Below, one piece after another: positions 1 through 5,231 of a DNA stretch of 5,327 nucleotides. How positions within the stretch are numbered: the stretch's first letter is position 1; each line of letters starts with the position of its first letter. The notes under the pieces were generated by a model. The model ran no database searches. It was not told the origin of the DNA and saw only the letters and a program-made list of their open reading frames with translations. The translations under genes and the position numbers were made by a program. The DNA comes from an uncultured Prevotellaceae bacterium. Its GTDB lineage: Bacteria > Bacteroidota > Bacteroidia > Bacteroidales > Bacteroidaceae. Where the stretch lies: contig CAMWRK010000159.1 of assembly GCA_947176655.1 (NCBI GenBank), forward strand, positions 1-5,327, given 5' to 3'.

Positions 1-356
1 GCCTTGGGGCCTAGGCCCTTGCCTTGTGTCAGCATCTTGGCATGGCCTCCGGAAATGACATTGCAGAGATCTTGCGGTGTCATGGCCGAAAGAATCATGC
101 GTGCCGTGTTGGCTCCTATGCCGCTGACGGTTATAAGCAGCAGAAAGACCGCGCGTTCCACCTTGGATGAGAAGCCCCACAGTTGGTAGGCGTCCTCACG
201 GATAGACTCGTATATCCACAGTTTCACTTCTTCCTTGCCCTGTATGGCGGCATAGGTGTTGAGTGTGATATTTACTCCGTATCCTACGCCCGTACACTCG
301 ACTGTTGCCATGGTCGGCTCCAGTTCTGCCAGTTTTCCTCTTAAATACTCTATCAT
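1..356 (-). CDS. ruvA: Holliday junction branch migration protein RuvA (N-terminal part, cut by window edge)
   Basis: RuvA binds four-way Holliday junctions as a tetramer and loads the RuvB helicase, which drives branch migration during recombinational repair in the cytoplasm. The visible 118 codons start MIEYLRGKLAEL and follow the family layout. An OB-fold domain covers about residues 1-62, including CTGVGYGVN and the REDAYQLWGF segment that ends this domain. A first helix-hairpin-helix lies at about 73-89 (TVSGIGANTARMIL), and the start of the second at about 109-118 (TQGKGLGPK). Family members are about 190-205 residues, so roughly the last 80 residues, including the RuvB-binding domain III, lie outside the window. 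ATG at 356 is chosen because MIEYL is the usual RuvA N-terminus. A promoter lies about 30 bases upstream. No strong Shine-Dalgarno is present, as is normal in Bacteroidetes. The gene is divergent from the etf operon and functionally unrelated. Identity is firm; no damage is seen in the visible part. Confidence 0.95.
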   Translation of the reverse strand, partial: MIEYLRGKLAELEPTMATVECTGVGYGVNITLNTYAAIQGKEEVKLWIYESIREDAYQLWGFSSKVERAVFLLLITVSGIGANTARMILSAMTPQDLCNVISGGHAKMLTQGKGLGPK

Positions 357-384
357 AAGCTGCTGCTTGTCTGGTTTCAGAACA

Positions 385-415
385 CAAAAATAGGAAAAAA
401 CGTGAGATTAAGCAA
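385..415 (-). promoter_or_regulatory. Putative Bacteroidetes-type promoter of ruvA
   Basis: Read on the minus strand, TTG (413-415) is followed after 20 bases by TATTTTTG (385-392). This fits the Bacteroidetes primary sigma factor consensus TTG-N(19-21)-TAnnTTTG. Transcription would start near 378-380, leaving a leader of about 22-24 bases before the ruvA ATG at 356. The match and its position are seen in the sequence; activity is inferred. Confidence 0.6.
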
Positions 416-476
416 GTAGGCGCGCATGGAAAATCAAAGTTGTTCGTCTTGTGAGTTGGAAATGTAGGTTCTGAAG

Positions 477-520
477 AACTGTCGGAAATGGTGTATTCCA
501 ATCATCCATTTCCGACAGTT
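477..520. repeat. Perfect 15-bp inverted repeat between divergent promoters
   Basis: AACTGTCGGAAATGG (477-491) is repeated as its exact reverse complement CCATTTCCGACAGTT (506-520), with a 14-base spacer. As RNA it would form a strong hairpin. On the plus strand it is followed by TTAAATTGTTTTGG, a broken T-rich stretch, so terminator activity toward etfB is possible but poor. On the minus strand no T-run follows. It lies about 60 bases upstream of the ruvA promoter and about 140 bases upstream of the etfB promoter, outside both core promoters. It could be a regulator site, a leftover terminator, or a copy of a dispersed palindromic repeat. Confidence 0.85.
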
Positions 521-659
521 TAAATTGTTTTGGCAGGCTGTGGGTCGGAATGAGCCATGGAAAACATGCAATGCACATGGATAAAATTATGCCAAATGCT
601 TTGCCATGAGGGATATTGGATGCCTTTTAGGTGGAAGATAAACAAAATGCTCGTTTTTC

Positions 660-690
660 TTGTTTCTTTCACTCAAAAACATTAATTTTG
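660..690 (+). promoter_or_regulatory. Putative Bacteroidetes-type promoter of the etfBA-acyl-CoA dehydrogenase operon
   Basis: TTG (660-662), a 20-base spacer, then TAATTTTG (683-690), an exact fit to TAnnTTTG. Spacing is identical to that of the divergent ruvA promoter. Transcription would begin around 696-698, giving a leader of about 26-28 bases. This position also argues that translation of etfB begins at 724 and not upstream, because an earlier in-frame GTG at 631 would lie ahead of the promoter. Confidence 0.65.
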
Positions 691-719
691 CACAGAGAGA
701 CACCAATAAGTGCAAAATT
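684..719. promoter_or_regulatory. Operator-like 10-bp perfect inverted repeat over the etfB promoter and leader
   Basis: AATTTTGCAC (684-693) and GTGCAAAATT (710-719) are exact reverse complements separated by 16 bases. Pairing could extend by one G-T wobble and one T-A pair outward (682-721). The left arm covers the promoter -7 element and the right arm ends four bases before the etfB ATG. With a start of transcription near 697 the left arm would not be transcribed, so a DNA-level operator for a dimeric repressor is more likely than an mRNA hairpin. The regulator is not in this window. Confidence 0.5.
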
Positions 720-723
720 GAAT

Positions 724-1611
724 ATGAAATTAAACATTATTGTACTTGCCAAACAAGTACCGGACACACGCAATGTGGGACCTGATGCCATGACCCCGGA
801 AGGCACCGTCAACCGCAGTGCTCTGCCTGCCATCTTCAATCCTGAGGATTTGAATGCTCTGGAACAGGCTCTCAGACTTAAAGACCAGAATCCGGGAACA
901 ACAGTCACCATCGTAACCATGGGACCCGGACGTGCCGCAGAGGTGATACGCGAGGCCATGTACCGCGGAGCCGACGGTGGCTATCTGCTGACGGATCGTG
1001 CCTTTGCCGGTGCTGACACGCTGGCGACAAGCTATGCCTTGTCAACTGCCATCAAGCATGCCGCTCCTGATGTGGATCTTATTATCGGCGGACGTCAGGC
1101 CATTGACGGAGACACGGCACAGGTGGGTCCGCAGGTTGCGGAGAAGCTGGGACTTAACCAGATAACATATGCAGAGGAAATCCTGTCATGCGAGAACGGT
1201 ATCATCCGTGTGAAACGTCACATAGACGGTGGCATAGAGACGGTGGAGAGTCCTCTGCCGTGTGTGTTGACGGTAAACGGCAGTGCGGCTCCGTGCCGTC
1301 CACGCAATGTGAAACTGGTAATGAAGTACAAGCGTGCCTTGGCTCCCATGGAACTGCCGCAGGGAAGCGGCTACGGTGACCTGCCTTACGCTTCAGAGTA
1401 CGAGAAGAAGGCTTACCTGAAACTGGGACAGTTGAACTGTAACGACATCAGTGCCGACCTGAACCAGTGTGGTCTGGCCGGTTCGCCGACCAAGGTGAAG
1501 GCCGTGGAGAACATCGTTTTCAAGGCCAAGGAAAACAAGGTGTTGACGGGAAGCGATGAGGACATAAACGGTCTGGTACAGGAACTTCTTGCAAATCATA
1601 CTATAGGATAA
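724..1611 (+). CDS. etfB: Electron transfer flavoprotein, beta subunit (EtfB/FixA family)
   Basis: EtfB forms a cytoplasmic heterodimer with EtfA and passes electrons between acyl-CoA dehydrogenases and other redox partners. The 295-residue product starts MKLNIIVLAKQVPDT, the normal N-terminus. An adenine-nucleotide-binding loop GRQAIDGDTAQVGP is at 123-136. The ETF beta signature VKRHIDGG...VESPLPCVLTV...PRNVKLVMKYKRA spans about 163-205, including the segment that docks on the dehydrogenase. GSPTKVK follows at 253-259. The IDGDTAQVGP form, rather than the IDDDCNQTGQ-like form of mitochondrial ETF, resembles EtfB of anaerobes in which this subunit holds FAD and reacts with NADH; bifurcation is therefore possible but inferred. 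An in-frame GTG at 631 would add 31 residues unlike the family and lies upstream of the promoter, so it is rejected. First gene of the operon, 13 bases before etfA. No Shine-Dalgarno is visible before the start. Confidence 0.95.
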   Translation: MKLNIIVLAKQVPDTRNVGPDAMTPEGTVNRSALPAIFNPEDLNALEQALRLKDQNPGTTVTIVTMGPGRAAEVIREAMYRGADGGYLLTDRAFAGADTLATSYALSTAIKHAAPDVDLIIGGRQAIDGDTAQVGPQVAEKLGLNQITYAEEILSCENGIIRVKRHIDGGIETVESPLPCVLTVNGSAAPCRPRNVKLVMKYKRALAPMELPQGSGYGDLPYASEYEKKAYLKLGQLNCNDISADLNQCGLAGSPTKVKAVENIVFKAKENKVLTGSDEDINGLVQELLANHTIG

Positions 1612-1624
1612 AGGGTAGAGAGCT

Positions 1625-2647
1625 ATGAATAATGTATTCGTATATTGCGAGATAGAAGGCACGCAAGTTGCCGAAGTGAGCCAGGAGTTGCTGACCAAGG
1701 GGCGCAAACTGGCCAATACGTTGGGTGTACAGCTTGAGGCCATTGCCGCAGGAAGCGGCATAACCGGCAAGGTGGAAGAGCAGATACTGCCTTATGGCGT
1801 AGACCGTCTGCACATTTTCGATGCAGAGGGTCTGAGCCCGTATACCAGCAAACCGCACACTGCCGTGCTGGTGAACCTGTTCCGCCAGGAGCAGCCGCAG
1901 ATATGTCTCATGGGTGCCGATGTGGTCGGACGCGACTTGGGTCCACGCGTGAGCAGCGCGTTGCACAGCGGTCTTACGGCTGACTGTACCTCTTTGGAGA
2001 TAGGCCCTCATGACGATAAGAAGGCAGGCAAACACTATGATAATCTGCTCTATCAGATACGTCCGGCATTTGGCGGCAACATCGTGGCAACTATTGTTAA
2101 TCCGGAAAACCGTCCTCAGATGGCTACCGTACGTTCCGGAGTAATGAAAGCCGAGGTATTGGATCCGGCATACAAGGGCGAAGTGATAATACAGGATGTG
2201 GCCAAGTTCGTTCCAGAGACGGAGTACGTAACGAAGGTGCTTGACCGCCATGTGGAGGCCGCCAAGAACAATCTGAAAGGCGCACCGATCATCGTGGCAG
2301 GCGGATATGGCGTAGGTTCCAAGGAGGGTTTCGACCAGTTGTATGAACTGGCACGTGTGCTGCATGCCGAGGTAGGTGCCAGCCGTGCGGCAGTGGATGC
2401 CGGATTCTGCGACCACGACCTGCAGATTGGCCAGACAGGCGTGACGGTACGCCCCAAAGTGTATATAGCATGCGGCATCAGCGGTGCCATACAGCATGTG
2501 GCTGGCATGAAGGAGAGCGGCATAATCATTAGCATCAACTCTGACGAGAACGCACCCATCAACCAGATTGCCGACTACGTTATAAACGGCACTGTGGAAG
2601 AGGTTGTGCCGAAACTGATTAAATACTACAAACAAAACAGCAAGTAA
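1625..2647 (+). CDS. etfA: Electron transfer flavoprotein, alpha subunit (EtfA/FixB family)
   Basis: EtfA is the partner of EtfB and binds the FAD that shuttles electrons to or from the acyl-CoA dehydrogenase. The protein has 340 residues, about 10-25 more than typical bacterial EtfA. The N-terminal domain (about 1-190) contains MGADVVGRDLGPRVSSAL at 96-113 and GLTADCT at 116-122. The C-terminal FAD-binding domain (about 218-332) shows GGYGVGSKEGF (226-236), VGASRAAVDAGF (250-261), LQIGQTG (266-272), CGISGAIQH (283-291) and SINSDENAPI (303-312), all standard FAD-contact motifs and all intact. A purine-rich AAAGGG lies at 1610-1615, 9 bases before the ATG, a possible Shine-Dalgarno. The gene follows etfB by 13 bases and precedes the dehydrogenase by 2, so the subunits and a likely redox partner are co-expressed. 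A long open frame on the opposite strand (1601-2635) is a codon-usage shadow. Confidence 0.95.
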   Translation: MNNVFVYCEIEGTQVAEVSQELLTKGRKLANTLGVQLEAIAAGSGITGKVEEQILPYGVDRLHIFDAEGLSPYTSKPHTAVLVNLFRQEQPQICLMGADVVGRDLGPRVSSALHSGLTADCTSLEIGPHDDKKAGKHYDNLLYQIRPAFGGNIVATIVNPENRPQMATVRSGVMKAEVLDPAYKGEVIIQDVAKFVPETEYVTKVLDRHVEAAKNNLKGAPIIVAGGYGVGSKEGFDQLYELARVLHAEVGASRAAVDAGFCDHDLQIGQTGVTVRPKVYIACGISGAIQHVAGMKESGIIISINSDENAPINQIADYVINGTVEEVVPKLIKYYKQNSK

Positions 2648-2649
2648 TC

Positions 2650-4368
2650 ATGGCAAACTATTATAGCGACATTAAGGAAATCAAGTTCGAACTCGAGAAC
2701 AGCCCACTGATGCAGCGCATTGTGGAACTGAAGGAACTGGGTTATGCCGACAAGGATGTGTACGACTACGCTCCGCAGGACTTTGCCGACGCCATGGACT
2801 CATATGACCGTCTGCTGGACATAGTGGGAGACATTACCGGCAACGTGGTGGCTCCCAATGCGGAGGCAGTGGACGCCGAAGGTGCACACCATGAGAACGG
2901 ACGTGTACGCTATGCGTCAAAGACAGTGGAGAATCTGGAGGCCATGAACCATGCAGGGCTCAATGGTATGACCATGCCGCGACGCTACGGCGGTCTGAAT
3001 CTGCCTGTAACGGCATATACCGCTGCAAACGAAATGGTGGCTACGGCAGATGCCGGTTTCCAGAACATCTGGTCACTTCAGGACTGCATAGAGACACTGT
3101 ATTGTTTCGGCACTGAAGAGCAGAGAAAGAAATATATTCCACGCGTATGTGCCGGAGAGACAATGTCTATGGACTTGACGGAACCTGATGCCGGCAGTGA
3201 CCTGCAAAGCGTGATGCTGAAGGCTACCTATGATGAGGAGAACGGGTGCTGGCGTCTGAACGGCTCCAAACGTTTCATTACCAATGGTGACAGCGACATA
3301 CATCTGGTGCTGGCACGTAGCGAGGCCGGCACACGCGACGGGCGCGGTCTGTCCATGTTCATCTATGACAAGCGCGACGGCGGTGTGGATGTCCGCCGCA
3401 TTGAGAACAAGCTTGGCATACACGGTTCGCCAACATGCGAACTTGTCTACAAGAACGCAAAATGTGAATTGTGCGGTGACCGCAAGATGGGTCTTATCAA
3501 ATATGTCATGTCGCTCATGAACGGCGCACGTCTGGGCATTGCGGCACAGAGTGTGGGGCTTAGCCAGGCTGCATACAACGAAGCCGTTGCATACGCACGT
3601 GACCGCTGCCAGTTCGGCAAGGCTATCATTGAGTTCCAGGCTGTGGCAGAAATGATTGCCAACATCAAGGCACGTCTGGATGCTGGCCGTGCACTGCTCT
3701 ATCAGACAGCGCGCTACGTGGACATACACAAGAATCTGGAGGACATTTCACGTGAACGCAAACTGACCCCGGAGGAGCGTCAGGAACTGAAACAGTATTC
3801 ACGTCTGGCAGATGCCTTTACACCCTTGGCCAAGGGTATGAACTCGGAGTATGCCAACCAGAATGCCTATGACTGCATACAGGTGCATGGAGGTAGCGGT
3901 TTCATGCTGGAATATGCCTGCCAACGCATATATCGTGACGCACGCATCACCAGCATCTACGAAGGTACTACCCAGTTGCAGACCGTAGCAGCCATACGTT
4001 ATGTCACCAACGGTATCTACGCAGGTGTCATTGCAGAGATGGAGCAACAGGCCATGCTCGCAGGACTGGAGGAGGACAGCACATTGTACCGCCTCAAGGA
4101 GATGGCAGGTAAGTTCAACGCCTGCACGGCAGCTGTCAAGGAAACCGGTGACCAAGATTTCCATGACCTGTGCGCACGCCATCTTTACGACATGGCAGGC
4201 AACATCATCATGTGTCATCTCCTGTTGCAGAACACGCAGAAGGCTCCCGAACTGTTCGGACGCAGTCTGCAAGTATACGTCAATATAGCCGAAGCCGAAG
4301 TGGAAAAACATTTCACGTGGATTCGCAAGATGACTCCAGAAAAGGTTGACTTTTATCGTCAGGCATAA
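2650..4368 (+). CDS. Long-type acyl-CoA dehydrogenase (DmdC/FadE5-like), partner of EtfAB
   Basis: FAD enzyme that forms or reduces the 2,3-double bond of an acyl-CoA thioester, exchanging electrons with Etf. It has 572 residues against about 380 for the classical family, placing it in the long class with DmdC and mycobacterial FadE5. The N-terminal helical domain covers about 40-170. The beta domain begins at the FAD/substrate signature LTEPDAGSD (176-184) and includes LNGSKRFITNGD (203-214) and KLGIHGSPTCEL (254-265). The C-terminal helical domain (about 284-450) has MNGARLGIAAQ, RDRCQFGKAI, the second signature QVHGGSGFMLE (411-421), and IYEGTTQLQ (436-444), where Glu438 aligns with the catalytic base of this family. 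A charged insert sits at about 361-382. Residues about 450-572 form an extra helical domain seen in the long class. Substrate is unknown; short- or medium-chain acyl-CoA is plausible. Last gene of the operon, 2 bases after etfA, with terminators downstream. All key residues are present. Confidence 0.92.
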   Translation: MANYYSDIKEIKFELENSPLMQRIVELKELGYADKDVYDYAPQDFADAMDSYDRLLDIVGDITGNVVAPNAEAVDAEGAHHENGRVRYASKTVENLEAMNHAGLNGMTMPRRYGGLNLPVTAYTAANEMVATADAGFQNIWSLQDCIETLYCFGTEEQRKKYIPRVCAGETMSMDLTEPDAGSDLQSVMLKATYDEENGCWRLNGSKRFITNGDSDIHLVLARSEAGTRDGRGLSMFIYDKRDGGVDVRRIENKLGIHGSPTCELVYKNAKCELCGDRKMGLIKYVMSLMNGARLGIAAQSVGLSQAAYNEAVAYARDRCQFGKAIIEFQAVAEMIANIKARLDAGRALLYQTARYVDIHKNLEDISRERKLTPEERQELKQYSRLADAFTPLAKGMNSEYANQNAYDCIQVHGGSGFMLEYACQRIYRDARITSIYEGTTQLQTVAAIRYVTNGIYAGVIAEMEQQAMLAGLEEDSTLYRLKEMAGKFNACTAAVKETGDQDFHDLCARHLYDMAGNIIMCHLLLQNTQKAPELFGRSLQVYVNIAEAEVEKHFTWIRKMTPEKVDFYRQA

Positions 4369-4400
4369 TACCGCCACAGACAAGTCATAAGATACTATAT

Positions 4401-4430
4401 ATGGGGCTACGCTGGCGTAGCCCCATTTTT
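4401..4430 (+). terminator. Rho-independent terminator of the etf operon
   Basis: ATGGGGCTACG (4401-4411), loop CTGG, and the exact complement CGTAGCCCCAT (4416-4426), an 11-bp stem running into T5 (4426-4430). It begins 33 bases after the dehydrogenase stop codon. The T-run lies only on the plus-strand side, so it serves the etf operon. Confidence 0.92.
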
Positions 4431-4451
4431 CTGTCTGTTGACAGAGTTTTT
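4430..4451 (+). terminator. Second, weaker tandem terminator
   Basis: TCTGTC (4430-4435), loop TGTT, GACAGA (4440-4445), then G and T5 (4447-4451). The 6-bp stem follows directly on the first terminator and probably acts as a backup. Confidence 0.55.
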
Positions 4452-4467
4452 CTGTAGTATAGAAAGA

Positions 4468-4498
4468 TTGTCCCTGATGCCGATATTGTCTCAATTTG
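4468..4498 (+). promoter_or_regulatory. Weak promoter-like match downstream of the operon
   Basis: TTG (4468-4470), 20 bases, then TCAATTTG (4491-4498). The spacing equals that of the two good promoters, but the conserved A of TAnnTTTG is C here. If used, it would transcribe the structured region that follows. A chance match is quite possible. Confidence 0.2.
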
Positions 4499-4603
4499 CA
4501 TTCTCAAAGTTCGTTCTTGGCTATTTTTATGGTGACTGTCTGGAACCTTTATAGCTCGCTACTTTTCTGTAATGATATTTCCACTCCGCTGTCGGTCATT
4601 CCC

Positions 4604-4676
4604 AGACCACACGACCGGCATCTTCATAGTCTTCGTGGCACGTCCTCGTGATGTTCGGGTACAGACACCGTGGTCT
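4604..4676. repeat. Nested inverted repeats, possible structured RNA
   Basis: AGACCAC (4604-4610) and GTGGTCT (4670-4676) are exact reverse complements and enclose smaller dyads. These are CACG-TCCT-CGTG (4639-4650), the overlapping alternative CGTG-G-CACG (4634-4642), and a partial pairing of CGGCATC (4615-4621) with GATGTTCG (4650-4657) that needs a wobble and a bulge. Together they suggest a branched fold. Which strand would be the RNA is not clear, and stems this short can arise by chance. Confidence 0.35.
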
Positions 4677-4747
4677 TTCGCCCCCAAGATTGAGATGCCT
4701 TAGAGGAGGGGCTGTGAAATGCAGGACACAGGAAAGTATATCGTGCT

Positions 4748-4776
4748 TCTGTATGTCTGTGCTGTCTGTGTCTGTT
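4748..4776. repeat. CTGT-rich low-complexity stretch
   Basis: Irregular runs of TCTGT, GTCTGT and GCTGTCTGTG over about 29 bases. It looks like a short simple-sequence tract and speaks against this part being a normal coding sequence. Confidence 0.6.
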
Positions 4777-4859
4777 GGTGGTAATTGATTATAATATAAC
4801 AAAATACTGGAGAGGAATACAGATGGCGGAAGGTGTGTTCTGTTTTTGATTTCTACATA

Positions 4860-4903
4860 GTGCTCCGTATTTTCTCATATTCCGCATACAAGGAGCACCT
4901 TTT
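4860..4903 (+). terminator. Terminator-like hairpin inside the gene-poor region
   Basis: GTGCTCC plus GTAT (4860-4870) pairs with ATAC plus GGAGCAC (4886-4898), an 11-bp stem interrupted by a 2-base AA bulge, with a 15-base loop. It is followed by C and T4 (4900-4903). The T-run is on the plus-strand side only. No plus-strand protein gene precedes it closely, so if it works it would end either read-through from the etf operon or an unrecognised RNA. Confidence 0.35.
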
Positions 4904-5015
4904 GCATTGGGCGCATTGCTCTGGATTCTTCTGTTACCACGCTCACATGTAAATATTTTTCCGTGACAACAGTCTTTAGATGCCCAAACTTTCGGCCAAC
5001 TCCTGTTGTCAGTGT

Positions 5016-5231
5016 TCACTTGCTCCCATTGCGAAGTCGATTAGGTGTTTCTTCAACTATGGTACGGGCATCATGCGTAGCGACTTCTATTCCGGAAGCC
5101 ACACGTTCAACAGTCCGGAGAGTGCTCTCTCTGGCATCCTTGGTGACTTCACGCATAATCTGAGCCATGCGCTCATCGCCGGGCTCCTTCATCAACGTGA
5201 GGCTGTTACTATCCATCTGCTCTTCTGACAT
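5016..5231 (-). CDS. Small charged protein of unknown function
   Basis: A 71-residue, hydrophilic and probably helical product starting MSEEQMDSNSLTL, with EPGDERMAQIMREV at about 16-29 and a charged C-terminal half (ATHDARTIVEE, NRLRNGSK). Codon choice resembles the genes of the etf operon (many GAG, CGC, CGT, AAG, ATG), which supports real coding. No signal peptide, membrane segment or known catalytic motif is seen. The EPGDERM..IM.EV pattern loosely recalls small proteins encoded just upstream of toxin-like kinases in Bacteroidetes, but no toxin follows here and I do not assign the function. The start is uncertain: the same frame is open upstream to a stop near 5289 with acidic, Lys-rich codons but no ATG, and a second in-frame ATG lies at 5216. 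It may be the intact gene or the remains of a longer one. Confidence 0.5.
   Translation of the reverse strand: MSEEQMDSNSLTLMKEPGDERMAQIMREVTKDARESTLRTVERVASGIEVATHDARTIVEETPNRLRNGSK

Larger units (their letters stand above)
357..723. other. Divergent intergenic region between ruvA and etfB
   Basis: These 367 bases separate two divergently transcribed units. They hold the ruvA promoter, a 15-bp perfect inverted repeat (477-520), and the etfB promoter with an overlapping dyad (660-719). I see no gene in it: reading frames that enter it are short and overlap ruvA or etfB in the wrong frame. It is more A+T rich than the coding DNA beside it. The stretch from about 540 to 605 is rich in CATGG and ATGC words (CCATGG at 555-560, CATGG at 576-580) without clear order. 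The variants GTTGGAAATG, GTCGGAAATG and GTCGGAATG recur near 456, 481 and 544, which may be chance. Confidence 0.6.
4452..5015. other. Long region without a convincing gene
   Basis: About 560 bases between the terminators of the etf operon and the small minus-strand gene. Minus-strand frames of 68 codons (4596-4802) and 76 codons (4789-5019) are open, but their products are rich in Cys, Asn, Pro and His, match no family I recognise and show no start signal. After the stop of the small gene, its own frame stays open for another 46 codons (5015-4878), which may be a decayed continuation or chance. The region contains nested inverted repeats, a CTGT-rich stretch and a terminator-like hairpin, listed separately. 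It could be decayed sequence, a multicopy intergenic element, or an RNA gene. I find no tRNA or rRNA pattern. Confidence 0.5.

Noticed and set aside
196..501. 101-codon minus-strand frame overlapping the start of ruvA
   Set aside because: Out of frame with ruvA, upstream part covers the ruvA promoter and half of the inverted repeat; no family resemblance.
631..723. In-frame GTG start extending EtfB by 31 residues
   Set aside because: The extra residues do not resemble EtfB, the stretch lies across the predicted promoter, and MKLNIIVLAKQVPD at 724 is the normal family start.
1601..2635. 344-codon open frame antisense to etfA
   Set aside because: It mirrors the codon bias of etfA; the product is full of His, Cys and Tyr with no family pattern, and the real gene on the other strand is certain.
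3073..3729. 218-codon antisense frame within the acyl-CoA dehydrogenase gene
   Set aside because: Shadow of a certain gene, with a His/Cys-rich composition and no motif.
3799..4494. 231-codon antisense frame over the end of the dehydrogenase and its terminator
   Set aside because: It runs through the terminator hairpin and the coding strand of a certain gene; no motif or start signal.
4596..4802. 68-codon minus-strand frame
   Set aside because: Contains the CTGT-rich tract (read as Asp/Thr-rich) and the nested dyads; composition and lack of a start signal argue against a gene.
4789..5019. 76-codon minus-strand frame starting inside the end of the small gene
   Set aside because: Cys/Asn/Lys-rich product with no recognisable pattern; kept only as part of the gene-free block.
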